A stretch of DNA of 64,000 nucleotides from CALWZE01 sp036644375. GTDB lineage: Bacteria > Bacillota > Clostridia > Oscillospirales > Ruminococcaceae. The first letter of the stretch is position 1. The number at the start of each line of letters is the position of its first letter. The notes beneath the pieces are model-generated. The model searched no databases. It was not told the origin of the DNA and saw only the letters and a list, made by a program, of their open reading frames with translations. Of this stretch, positions 1 to 7,483 are shown in pieces. The stretch lies in the NCBI GenBank assembly GCA_036644375.1, contig JAVXQD010000002.1, positions 58,133 to 122,132 on the forward strand, given 5' to 3'. The position numbers and the translations under genes were made by a program.

Positions 1-7
1 TCACCCG

Positions 8-57
8 AAAACACCTCTTAAAAAAGGCATCGTTCTGCCTTTTTTAAGAGGTGTTTT
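8..57. terminator. Bidirectional rho-independent terminator
   Basis: A perfect 21-bp inverted repeat (8-28 and 37-57) with an 8-nt loop has A- and T-rich outer ends, so it can terminate from either side. On the minus strand it would end the psuK-psuG-membrane protein operon. The remaining sequence up to 189 shows nothing recognisable. Confidence 0.85.
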
Positions 58-189
58 TTAATGCGGTTCTCTGCGCATTTTACCGCCACAGATATTTTTG
101 CCGCAGCGCATATACAACTATTTTCGAAAATTTCGGTTGCGCGCGGCACAATTTTTTAAGCACAGTGAGAACAGTCTGATTTTCGTGTT

Positions 190-1668
190 TTACAGTCTCA
201 GAGCCATCATATTCGCAAGACTCGCAAGCATGACCGCCCCCGTGAAAATGAGCAGGGGCTGCCTGTATTTAGAGTCGCTGTTTATGACTGTCCTTGTCAG
301 AAGCATATAAATCACTGCATAAAACGCAAAATACAAAAAGCAATAGGTGCGGTCTCCCGACGCCCAGATTGTCGGTGACAGCGACATCACCATCCGTGAG
401 CCGAAGCCCGCGGTCAGCGTCAATATCGCGGCTGACTTTTCCAATGGCCCGTCAAAAGCAAAGCAAATCGCAACAACTATTGACGCGGTAAGACCGACCA
501 TTATTATTTCGGGAATCCATGAGCTGACACTCTCGCCGCGGATTGCCGTGCCGTATTTGCCGATTGACTCGACAATTACGCACAGACCGTTAAACGGTCT
601 TGAGGGATTGTTTCCGAAAAAGCCGAGCAAAACCGCGACTGCGAGCGGCACCGATGCAAAAGCCCTCGGCGCCGTCTTTTTTGTTTTGATAATCACCGCG
701 ACGAGAATCACTGCGGCGAATAGCAAAAAGGTAAGGTTCGGCTTCATTGCAAAGTCGCGTATAGTGGATGAAAATCCCATCTCGAGCTTGCGCCAAAGCG
801 GAATAGAGGCAAACTCCGGAAACCAGCCGTTCGTCTCATTTATCATGCGCTCGGCAGCGCCCGGGCAGGTGTACGCATATAAGATATCGCATATCACAAG
901 AGCCGAAGATATAAACAGATATACAATATTTTTGTTCTTTTTTGCAATATTATAGATTAGAAGGCACACGTTTACGACAAGCAGCGCGACCGCGACCGGC
1001 TCCATGTTGGCCGCAAATACTGTTGCGAGCGCACAGAGAGGATATTGCCACCAATGCACCTTTTGTCCTCGCGTTATCCGCACCGGCGGCATTATCGAGC
1101 ACAGCCCGAGGGTGAGCGCCCAGATATAAAGTACCGTTGAGATAACCCAGCCGGCGGTGATAAGATGATACATCGGGTACATGGCGACGAGACCGCAGAT
1201 TGTCCATGCTGCCTTGCTCGGCTCACACCTCGCAGGATAAATTTTAAAAAGACAAACCGCCGCGCCCACAAGCATGAGAGAATCCAAAAGTCTCCACAGG
1301 AACGGAAAGTGTATGATGTATACAGCGATTCCCTCGAACAACTGACGCGACGACCAGCTGTAGTAGTTGGTCACCGAATATTCCCACAATGTCTTTTCGG
1401 ACAGCGCAGCGGCATAAATCGAGTCATCCGCAATTCCCATCGTCATATTAAAATGCATTGCAAAAAAAACCGCGAACAGCACCGCGAACGGCAGCAGGCT
1501 GCTTTTTGAGATTTTTTCGGCACATGACCGGAGAGCGCAAAATCCGCGTGCATTACCGTGTGCCTTCAGGCTCCCGATACTGCGCGGTGCCTCTGAGAGT
1601 TTTTCGGGCATCCGGTCAGATGCCGATTCCGTACGAGCGCCGATTTCTTTTTCACTTATTTTTTTCAA
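190..1668 (-). CDS. Polytopic membrane protein, DUF6056/glucosyltransferase-like
   Basis: This 492-residue protein has a charged N-terminal stretch of about 60 residues followed by some ten hydrophobic segments. An ADDS motif follows the first membrane segment, and a region with RMVMSLSPTIW and GDRT lies near the C-terminus. Both features resemble the DUF6056 group of GT-C-like membrane proteins thought to act on cell-surface polymers; the substrate cannot be told. The start is a TTG placed about nine bases after a GAGGTG ribosome site. It lies 20 bases behind psuG on the same strand and is probably co-transcribed, although no link to pseudouridine use is evident. The family assignment is moderate, the membrane nature certain. 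Confidence 0.6.
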   Translation of the reverse strand: MKKISEKEIGARTESASDRMPEKLSEAPRSIGSLKAHGNARGFCALRSCAEKISKSSLLPFAVLFAVFFAMHFNMTMGIADDSIYAAALSEKTLWEYSVTNYYSWSSRQLFEGIAVYIIHFPFLWRLLDSLMLVGAAVCLFKIYPARCEPSKAAWTICGLVAMYPMYHLITAGWVISTVLYIWALTLGLCSIMPPVRITRGQKVHWWQYPLCALATVFAANMEPVAVALLVVNVCLLIYNIAKKNKNIVYLFISSALVICDILYAYTCPGAAERMINETNGWFPEFASIPLWRKLEMGFSSTIRDFAMKPNLTFLLFAAVILVAVIIKTKKTAPRAFASVPLAVAVLLGFFGNNPSRPFNGLCVIVESIGKYGTAIRGESVSSWIPEIIMVGLTASIVVAICFAFDGPLEKSAAILTLTAGFGSRMVMSLSPTIWASGDRTYCFLYFAFYAVIYMLLTRTVINSDSKYRQPLLIFTGAVMLASLANMMALRL

Positions 1669-1688
1669 ACTGATTGCACCTCGAAATA

Positions 1689-2609
1689 TTATCCCAGTTT
1701 ACAGAGCTCAACAGCAATCTTCGAAGCGGCACGCGCATTATTATAGGCGAGCTCCAGGTTGCTTGCAAAGGACACGCCGTCGGTCAAGTCCTTGATGTGA
1801 GAGAGCAGGAACGGAGTTGTGTCCTTGCCGCGTATTCCCTGTTTTTTGGCAAGCTCAAGCGCTTTTACTATGACCTTTTCCATCTCGTCATAGTCGAGTG
1901 CAAACTCCTCGGGAATGGGATTTCCGACGACCGCGCCGCCCTTTAAACCCAAATCCCATTTGGTATATACAATTTTTGCGACCTCGGACTCGTCGGCACA
2001 GCTGTAATCCAGCTTGAATCCGCTTGACCTGCAATAAAAAGCAGGCAGCTCGCCTGTGCGCAAGCCCAGCACGGGCACACCGAAGGTTTCGAGATATTCA
2101 AGTGTAAGCCCTAAATCAAGCAGCGATTTTGCGCCCGCGCACACCACACATACGGGCGTGTTCGCAAGCTCCTGCAAATCCGCGGAAATATCCATTGTTG
2201 TTTCCCCGCCTCGGTGAACTCCGCCTATCCCGCCTGTCGCAAAGACCTTTATGCCCGCCATGTGAGCGAGCATCATCGTCGTCGCAACGGTCGTGGCTCC
2301 GTTTTTTCCTGTGGCGACATAGGTCGAGACATCGCGGCGGCTTACCTTGCCGATATCCTTCGGGTTGCACATCATATTAAGCTCATCGTGCGTGAGACCG
2401 ACCTTCAGCCTCCCATTGATAATTGCGGTTGTCGCGGGTATGGCTCCGAGTTCGCGCACGATTTTTTCGACATTTGCGGCAAACTCCATGTTCTGCGGAA
2501 ATGGCATACCGTGACTCAGTATTGTCGATTCAAGTGCAACCACGGGCTTGTTCTGCTCAAGTGCATTTTTGATTTCGGGCGATATGTCCAGATATTTTTC
2601 AAAGCTCAT
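1689..2609 (-). CDS. psuG: Pseudouridine-5'-phosphate glycosidase
   Basis: PsuG cleaves the C-glycosidic bond of pseudouridine 5'-phosphate to uracil and ribose 5-phosphate in the cytoplasm. The 306-residue length is normal for the family. Family signatures are visible: the N-terminal ALESTILSHGMPFPQN segment, the TTVATTMMLAH stretch, a GGIGGVHRGGE loop near residue 130, and a VCAGAKSLLDL segment. Its ATG overlaps the psuK stop codon by four bases (ATGA), so the two are translationally coupled and carry out consecutive steps: kinase, then glycosidase. Confidence 0.95.
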   Translation of the reverse strand: MSFEKYLDISPEIKNALEQNKPVVALESTILSHGMPFPQNMEFAANVEKIVRELGAIPATTAIINGRLKVGLTHDELNMMCNPKDIGKVSRRDVSTYVATGKNGATTVATTMMLAHMAGIKVFATGGIGGVHRGGETTMDISADLQELANTPVCVVCAGAKSLLDLGLTLEYLETFGVPVLGLRTGELPAFYCRSSGFKLDYSCADESEVAKIVYTKWDLGLKGGAVVGNPIPEEFALDYDEMEKVIVKALELAKKQGIRGKDTTPFLLSHIKDLTDGVSFASNLELAYNNARAASKIAVELCKLG

Positions 2610-3553
2610 TTCAGTGTTCTCTCCTTGATTGTTTTTTCAATTAAATCAACGTTCATCAGCGGGCTTATCGTCTCATATGCAAGAATTGCGAGAATGCCCG
2701 CCGCGAGCGCATAATCTATCGTCTTTTCGATATCGAAGCCGTTGACCCAGCTGTAGGTAAGCGCGCCCATGAACGCGTCTCCCGCACCGGTCGCATTTAC
2801 CATTTCATCAAGCGGCTCAAGCCTTCTTTGGGTCGTGTTTCCCGCCGCATCCTTGTAATAGCAGCCGTTTTTGCCTCTGCTGACAAACACCCGCTGCACA
2901 CCCTTATTCAAAAGTTCGGTGCATGCGCGGTCAATTGATTTCTCATCGGTAATCTTTATTCCCGACAATATTTCAAGCTCCAGCTCGTTTGGCTTTACCG
3001 TGTGGAAAAGGCCGATAAAATCAGCAATTGTGGACGCGTAATAGGTTGATACGGGGTCAACGAACACCGCTACGCCCTTTGCCGTGTCCTCAACAAGATA
3101 TTTCAGCGTTTCGGTTTTTATGCAGGGGTCAGTAACCACGACCGACGCGCCCCGAATCATCTCCCGATTGCCATCCAGCGCCTGCTTTGTGATATTCTGC
3201 GCAATCGACATATCGGAAAGCGCGATAAACATATCTCCCGTGTTGTCGAGCAACGACATGTATGTCGATGACGCCGACTTTTCGACATGAATGCAGTGAC
3301 TCATATCTATTCCCGCTCTTGTGCTGTCCCGTATGATTTTCTCGCCGTATACATCATCCCCGATTGCCGATATCAGCTTTGTGTGCGCGCCCAGTCTCGC
3401 AATATTTTCAAGTATATTTCGGGTCACACCGCCTGCCGAGGTATTCATCCTCCCGGGGTTTGAGTCGCGCATAACCAGTGCATTTCTGCTGCGCCCGTGA
3501 ACGTCGACATTGGCTGCACCGACGCCCACAACATATTTTTGCTCATCGGTCAT
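2606..3553 (-). CDS. psuK: Pseudouridine kinase, PfkB family
   Basis: This PfkB-type sugar kinase phosphorylates pseudouridine, the substrate then cleaved by PsuG next door. It shows the N-terminal GGVTRNILENIARLG glycine-rich motif and the C-terminal NATGAGDAF motif, whose Asp is the catalytic base in the family. I place the start at 3553 (ATG after AGGCGGTGA, 315 residues). An in-frame extension to 3640 has no ribosome site and is rich in Lys/Arg. The psuK identity rests on the fused context with psuG; alone it would be called a generic PfkB kinase. Confidence 0.9.
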   Translation of the reverse strand: MTDEQKYVVGVGAANVDVHGRSRNALVMRDSNPGRMNTSAGGVTRNILENIARLGAHTKLISAIGDDVYGEKIIRDSTRAGIDMSHCIHVEKSASSTYMSLLDNTGDMFIALSDMSIAQNITKQALDGNREMIRGASVVVTDPCIKTETLKYLVEDTAKGVAVFVDPVSTYYASTIADFIGLFHTVKPNELELEILSGIKITDEKSIDRACTELLNKGVQRVFVSRGKNGCYYKDAAGNTTQRRLEPLDEMVNATGAGDAFMGALTYSWVNGFDIEKTIDYALAAGILAILAYETISPLMNVDLIEKTIKERTLK

Positions 3554-3725
3554 AATTTCACCGCCTTTTTCATCTCTAATTCTACCGCGCCGCGAAAAAA
3601 AGGTCAAGCGCGCTGAATATTTGCTTTGCTTTTTGTTCAAACTATTTTCAACGATAACAAGTGCGCAGCAACGCGCTCAAAGGGCTGCTGCATGGGGTCG
3701 CCCGGAAAGGATTCGGAAAAAAGCT

Positions 3726-4403
3726 ATGAACAGAAAAAAACATTTTGCATTCAGCGGTTTTGTAAAGAAAAATGGATTCTATATTGCGATGGTTATGTTC
3801 GTTGCGGCGGGAGCTATCGCGTCCTATGCGGCGGTGATGAGTATAATTGATCTCCCCGCCGCACCCGAGGAGCAGGCAAAGCTCATTCAAAACGAGCCTC
3901 AGCAGCCGGTTGTCGTCGCGCCCGTGCCCGAGCCGGAACCTGAACCGGAAAAGGAGCCCGAAGCCGAGGAGACACTTGTGTCGGTGCCCGAGCCCCTTAT
4001 GCCCGTTTACACCCGCCCCATTCAAGGCGAGGTGACAAATGCGTTCAGCGGCAGCGAGCTTGTGAAAAGCGCAACCATGAATGACTGGCGCACTCACAAC
4101 GGCGTTGATTACTCCGCCGCTGTCGGAGACAAGGTAACCGCCATATATTCGGGGGAGGTCACGCGCGCCGAAAAGGATGCACTTTGGGGAAATATCATCG
4201 AGCTTAAGCTCGAGACGGGATATCATGTCCTGTACGCCAATCTCGCCGCCTTTGACACCGTAAAGGTGGGTCAGCGCATTTCGCAGGGAGATACCTTGGG
4301 AGCGGTAGGCAGCACGGCGCTCGTCGAGAGCGGAGAGCTTCCGCATCTGCATCTTGAGGTAAAGAGCGGTTCGAAGTTTGTCGACCCCGAATCGCTGTTT
4401 TAG
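3726..4403 (+). CDS. M23 metallopeptidase, SpoIIQ-like
   Basis: The 225-residue protein has a short cytoplasmic N-terminus, one membrane segment (about residues 18-38), a Pro/Glu-rich linker (about 55-85) and a C-terminal LytM/M23 domain. Zinc ligands are intact: HNGVD near the domain start and HLH near the end. Size and layout match SpoIIQ, the forespore membrane protein that pairs with SpoIIIAH in the engulfment channel. Clostridial SpoIIQ keeps the zinc site, unlike that of Bacillus. The ATG at 3726 is preferred because the in-frame upstream part overlaps psuK antisense. A general wall endopeptidase is the alternative. Confidence 0.7.
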   Translation: MNRKKHFAFSGFVKKNGFYIAMVMFVAAGAIASYAAVMSIIDLPAAPEEQAKLIQNEPQQPVVVAPVPEPEPEPEKEPEAEETLVSVPEPLMPVYTRPIQGEVTNAFSGSELVKSATMNDWRTHNGVDYSAAVGDKVTAIYSGEVTRAEKDALWGNIIELKLETGYHVLYANLAAFDTVKVGQRISQGDTLGAVGSTALVESGELPHLHLEVKSGSKFVDPESLF

Positions 4404-4433
4404 CCGACAGAATCCACTGTAACGAATAATAGA

Positions 4434-4501
4434 GCAAAGCCGCTTCGAAAAGATATTGATATGGGTCTTGACGCCCAAATCAATTTTCGGAACGGCTTTT
4501 G
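4434..4501 (+). terminator. Terminator after the SpoIIQ-like gene
   Basis: A long imperfect hairpin (left arm AAAGCCG... from 4434, right arm ending CGGCTTTT at 4501) follows the M23 gene and ends in a short T-run. Confidence 0.6.
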
Positions 4502-4526
4502 ATTTGTGATTCGATTACACAGCGAA

Positions 4527-4554
4527 TTGACAATGTATATCCGAATAGTATAAT
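4527..4554 (+). promoter_or_regulatory. Sigma-A-type promoter of copA-copZ
   Basis: TTGACA (4527-4532) and TATAAT (4549-4554) are both perfect and spaced by 16 bases, 36 bases ahead of the copA ATG. No convincing CopY or CsoR operator was recognised. Confidence 0.8.
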
Positions 4555-4590
4555 TAAAAGTATCTGAGTTTGAAGAATGGAAAACAGCAT

Positions 4591-6837
4591 ATGTCAAAAA
4601 AAGAAACCGCCACCATTAAAGGTATGAGCTGCGCTTCCTGCTCTGCCTCGGTAGAAAAAGCCGTCAGCCGCCTGCCTTTTGTTGAAAGGGCGGCGGTTAA
4701 TCTCGCCACCGAAAAGCTGAGCGTCATTTTCGACGAAAAGCAGGGCTCGCTCGAGGATGTCGCAAACGCTGTGCGCCGCGCCGGTTTCTCTCTCGTGGAG
4801 GACACCGAGGACGCGGATGAAAAGCGGTTTGCGGAACAGAGCCGCGCTTTGCGTTCGCAGAGAAATCGGCTTATTGTCGCGCTCTCGTTCACAATACCTC
4901 TGTTTTATATCGCAATGGCGCATATGATAAGCTTTGTGACGCTCCCATACCCCGCTTTTCTAATGCCCATGACTCACCCGCTGACCTTTGCACTGGTTCA
5001 ACTCGCGCTGACGATTCCGGTTATGATTTGCGGAGGCAGGTTTTACACAAACGGATTCAAAGCGCTGTTCAAGGGGCATCCGAATATGGACAGTCTCGTG
5101 GCGGTCGGAACCTCAGCCGCCTTTATATACAGCCTGTATTCGCTAATGCGCATTATACAGGGCGATGCACATGCGAGTATGGACATGTATTTTGAATCCG
5201 GCGCTATGATTATAACACTGATTATGGTCGGAAAATATCTCGAGGCACGCGCAAAGCAAAAAACCGGAAATGCAATCGCAAGTCTTTACTCTCTCAGCTC
5301 TCCGACCGCGACCGTTGAGAAGGACGGGCGCTCCGAGCTTGTGGACATTGATTTTTTGAAAATCGGGGATATCGTAATTGTCAAGCCCGGTGAGAAAATT
5401 CCCGCTGACGGGGTTGTTGTCGAGGGTGCAAGCTCGGTCGACGAATCCATGCTCACGGGCGAGAGCATGCCGATTGACAAAAAGGCGGGCGACAGTGTCA
5501 CCGGTGCGACCGTAAACAAAAACGGGGCTCTGCGCGTCCGTGTCGGCAGACTCGGCAGGGACAGCACTCTCTCGCAGATTATACATCTCGTAGAGGAGGC
5601 GCAGGGGCAAAAAGCGCCTATTGCGAAGCTTGCGGATGTTGTTTCCGGATACTTCGTGCCCATATCGATGTCGATTGCACTTGTCGCGGCAGTTATCTGG
5701 GCAGTCGCAGGTCGGGATCTGTCCTTTGTTCTCAAAATCTTTGTATCTGTTCTGGTGATTGCCTGTCCGTGTGCTCTGGGTCTTGCGACACCGACCGCCA
5801 TTATGGTCGGCACCGGTAAGGGCGCCTCAAAGGGCATACTTTTCAAAAACGGAGAGGCCATTGAAACGGCCAAAGCAGTGACCGTGGTTCTGCTCGACAA
5901 AACGGGAACCATCACAAAGGGGGAACCCGCAGTCACGGATATAGCGGCCAAAAACGGATTTTCCGAGTCCGAGCTTATCGCGCTTGCCGCAGCGGCGGAA
6001 CATCTGTCCGAGCATCCGCTCGGCGAGGCTATCGTGCGCTGTGCGGACGAAAAAGGCCTGAAGCTCGGCAAAAGTGAGGGGTACACGGCTTTATCGGGTC
6101 TCGGAATCGAGGTCACCGTTGACGGCAGGAGGATAAACGGCGGAAATCTCGCATATATGCACAAGCTGAATGTAGACGTCCATTCCGCTGAAAGCGAGGC
6201 TCAGGCGCTTGCCAACGAAGCGAAAACTCCGCTCTACTTCGCGGCGGACGGCATCTTTGCCGGGATAGTCGCTGTAGCCGATGTGGTAAAGAACGACAGC
6301 CGCGAGGCAATCGCGCGGCTGCATCATTTGGGAATCCGCACGGTGATGATAACCGGAGACAACAAGGCGACCGCAAACGCAATTGCAGCGTCGGTGGGCA
6401 TAGACGAGGTGGTAGCCGAGGTTATGCCCGAGGACAAGGCTGAGGTTGTGAAGCGATACCGCGAGAGAGGCGACTGCGTCGCAATGGTCGGCGATGGCAT
6501 AAATGACGCGCCCGCTCTTGCGTTCTCCAATGTCGGAATCGCAATCGGCAGCGGAACAGATGTTGCAATCGAGTCCGCTGATATTGTCCTTATGGGCAGC
6601 TCGCTTTTGGGTGTTGCGTCCGCAATAAAGCTATCCCGCGCCGTTATCCGAAATATAAAGCAAAATCTCTTTTGGGCATTTTGTTACAATTCGGTCGGAA
6701 TACCGATTGCGGCGGGTCTGCTATTCGCGTTTGGCGGTCCGCTGCTCAACCCAGTTATTGCCGCGGCGGCAATGTCACTGTCATCTGTAAGCGTTGTTTC
6801 CAATGCTTTAAGACTGAATTTAATTAAACTTGACTGA
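4591..6837 (+). CDS. copA: Copper-exporting P1B-type ATPase
   Basis: This inner-membrane heavy-metal pump drives Cu(I) out of the cell. Counted from the ATG at 4591 (748 residues) it has one N-terminal HMA domain with GMSCASC at residue 11, membrane helices, the actuator TGES near 289, the CPC metal-binding motif at 392-394 typical of Cu(I) pumps, DKTGT with the phosphorylated Asp at 436, SEHPLG, and GDGINDAP near 634. A TTG at 4570 could add seven residues, but the ATG is better placed. A copper chaperone follows 17 bases downstream in the same operon. Copper is better supported than zinc or cadmium because of CPC and the CopZ partner. Confidence 0.95.
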   Translation: MSKKETATIKGMSCASCSASVEKAVSRLPFVERAAVNLATEKLSVIFDEKQGSLEDVANAVRRAGFSLVEDTEDADEKRFAEQSRALRSQRNRLIVALSFTIPLFYIAMAHMISFVTLPYPAFLMPMTHPLTFALVQLALTIPVMICGGRFYTNGFKALFKGHPNMDSLVAVGTSAAFIYSLYSLMRIIQGDAHASMDMYFESGAMIITLIMVGKYLEARAKQKTGNAIASLYSLSSPTATVEKDGRSELVDIDFLKIGDIVIVKPGEKIPADGVVVEGASSVDESMLTGESMPIDKKAGDSVTGATVNKNGALRVRVGRLGRDSTLSQIIHLVEEAQGQKAPIAKLADVVSGYFVPISMSIALVAAVIWAVAGRDLSFVLKIFVSVLVIACPCALGLATPTAIMVGTGKGASKGILFKNGEAIETAKAVTVVLLDKTGTITKGEPAVTDIAAKNGFSESELIALAAAAEHLSEHPLGEAIVRCADEKGLKLGKSEGYTALSGLGIEVTVDGRRINGGNLAYMHKLNVDVHSAESEAQALANEAKTPLYFAADGIFAGIVAVADVVKNDSREAIARLHHLGIRTVMITGDNKATANAIAASVGIDEVVAEVMPEDKAEVVKRYRERGDCVAMVGDGINDAPALAFSNVGIAIGSGTDVAIESADIVLMGSSLLGVASAIKLSRAVIRNIKQNLFWAFCYNSVGIPIAAGLLFAFGGPLLNPVIAAAAMSLSSVSVVSNALRLNLIKLD

Positions 6838-6854
6838 AATCGGAGGAAATTTAC

Positions 6855-7061
6855 ATGAAAACACAAATCGATATCAACGGGATGTCCTGCGGACATTGCA
6901 AAATGCGCATTGAGAACGCTCTCTCAAATCTTGCCGGTGTCGAGAAATTCGACGTATCCATTGAGGATAAGCACGCTGTTGTGGAATACAATGACAGCGT
7001 CGTGTCGCTCGATGCAATCGAGGAGGCAATTGAAGCGCTCGGTTTTGACGTCGCGTATTAA
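6855..7061 (+). CDS. copZ: Copper chaperone, HMA domain
   Basis: This 68-residue cytoplasmic protein is a single heavy-metal-associated domain with GMSCGHC (MxCxxC) at the start of helix 1. CopZ-type chaperones bind Cu(I) through the two cysteines and hand it to the HMA domain of CopA. A strong CGGAGGAAA ribosome site precedes the ATG. Its position directly behind copA supports the role. Confidence 0.9.
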   Translation: MKTQIDINGMSCGHCKMRIENALSNLAGVEKFDVSIEDKHAVVEYNDSVVSLDAIEEAIEALGFDVAY

Positions 7062-7129
7062 AATCCCTGTCGTGCGGGGGCAATCGATGCTGCTGTAATG
7101 TGTTCTCGTCATGATCGGATGTATAAAAA

Positions 7130-7180
7130 AGAAAAGATACCGTCTGCGCTCCTTAAAGGGGAGCAGATGGTATCTTTTTC
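7130..7180 (+). terminator. Terminator of the copA-copZ operon
   Basis: Arms 7132-7152 and 7159-7179 pair almost completely around a 6-base loop, with a T-run at the end of the right arm. The stem also has A-rich flanks on the other side. Confidence 0.85.
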
Positions 7181-7190
7181 TTTGAAAATA

Positions 7191-7236
7191 ACCGCCTTTA
7201 TGAGGGAATACTAAATCAATAGAGAATAAAGGCGGT
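7191..7236 (+). promoter_or_regulatory. Hairpin covering the ribosome site of the 48-codon ORF
   Basis: An 11-bp perfect inverted repeat (7191-7201 with 7226-7236, loop 24 bases) includes most of the AAAGGCGGTGA Shine-Dalgarno sequence of the ORF starting at 7246. It could act as a translational switch; that is inference. Confidence 0.5.
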
Positions 7237-7245
7237 GATAAATTT

Positions 7246-7392
7246 ATGGATAACCCTATTTCCAACAACAAGGTGGCGCAAATTGTTGAAGAGGCGGCAA
7301 AGGTCGATGCCGATTTTGACCCGAACGGAAGCTATACCGGAAACCCTGTGAATGAGAGAGAAACTCCGACTCAGGACGCAGACGATCTTTAA
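7246..7392 (+). CDS. Small acidic protein of unknown function, 48 aa
   Basis: The ORF runs from an ATG nine bases after a strong GGCGGTGA ribosome site to a TAA and encodes 48 residues. The product is hydrophilic and acidic (Asp/Glu-rich at both ends, DADDL at the C-terminus). It has no membrane segment or cysteine, and includes a short amphipathic stretch KVAQIVEEAAKV. I do not recognise it. Size and composition are vaguely like small acid-soluble or minor spore proteins, but no family motif is visible. It stands alone between the copper operon terminator and the convergent PBP gene. The ribosome site is buried in a hairpin. Confidence 0.65.
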   Translation: MDNPISNNKVAQIVEEAAKVDADFDPNGSYTGNPVNERETPTQDADDL

Positions 7393-7398
7393 GACCGA

Positions 7399-7430
7399 TC
7401 GCTAAACTCGCTTAAACGGGAGTTTAGCGA
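7399..7430. terminator. Weak hairpin between convergent genes
   Basis: Arms TCGCTAAACTC (7399-7409) and GAGTTTAGCGA (7420-7430) pair perfectly. The sequence beyond is only moderately T-rich, so it is a plausible but weak terminator for the small ORF. Confidence 0.5.
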
Positions 7431-7483
7431 AGCATTGTATTGTTCGTGAGCTTTCGAAAATCACAAGCCAACACGATAGTCTG

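Noticed and set aside
3648..4478. Minus-strand ORF of 276 codons opposite the SpoIIQ-like gene
   Set aside because: The plus-strand protein has intact zinc motifs; the opposite frame has unlikely composition (Arg/His/Cys/Leu-rich).
5286..6164. Long minus-strand ORF of 292 codons inside copA
   Set aside because: It is antisense to clear P-type ATPase motifs, Ser/Pro/Thr-rich and without a ribosome site or family match.
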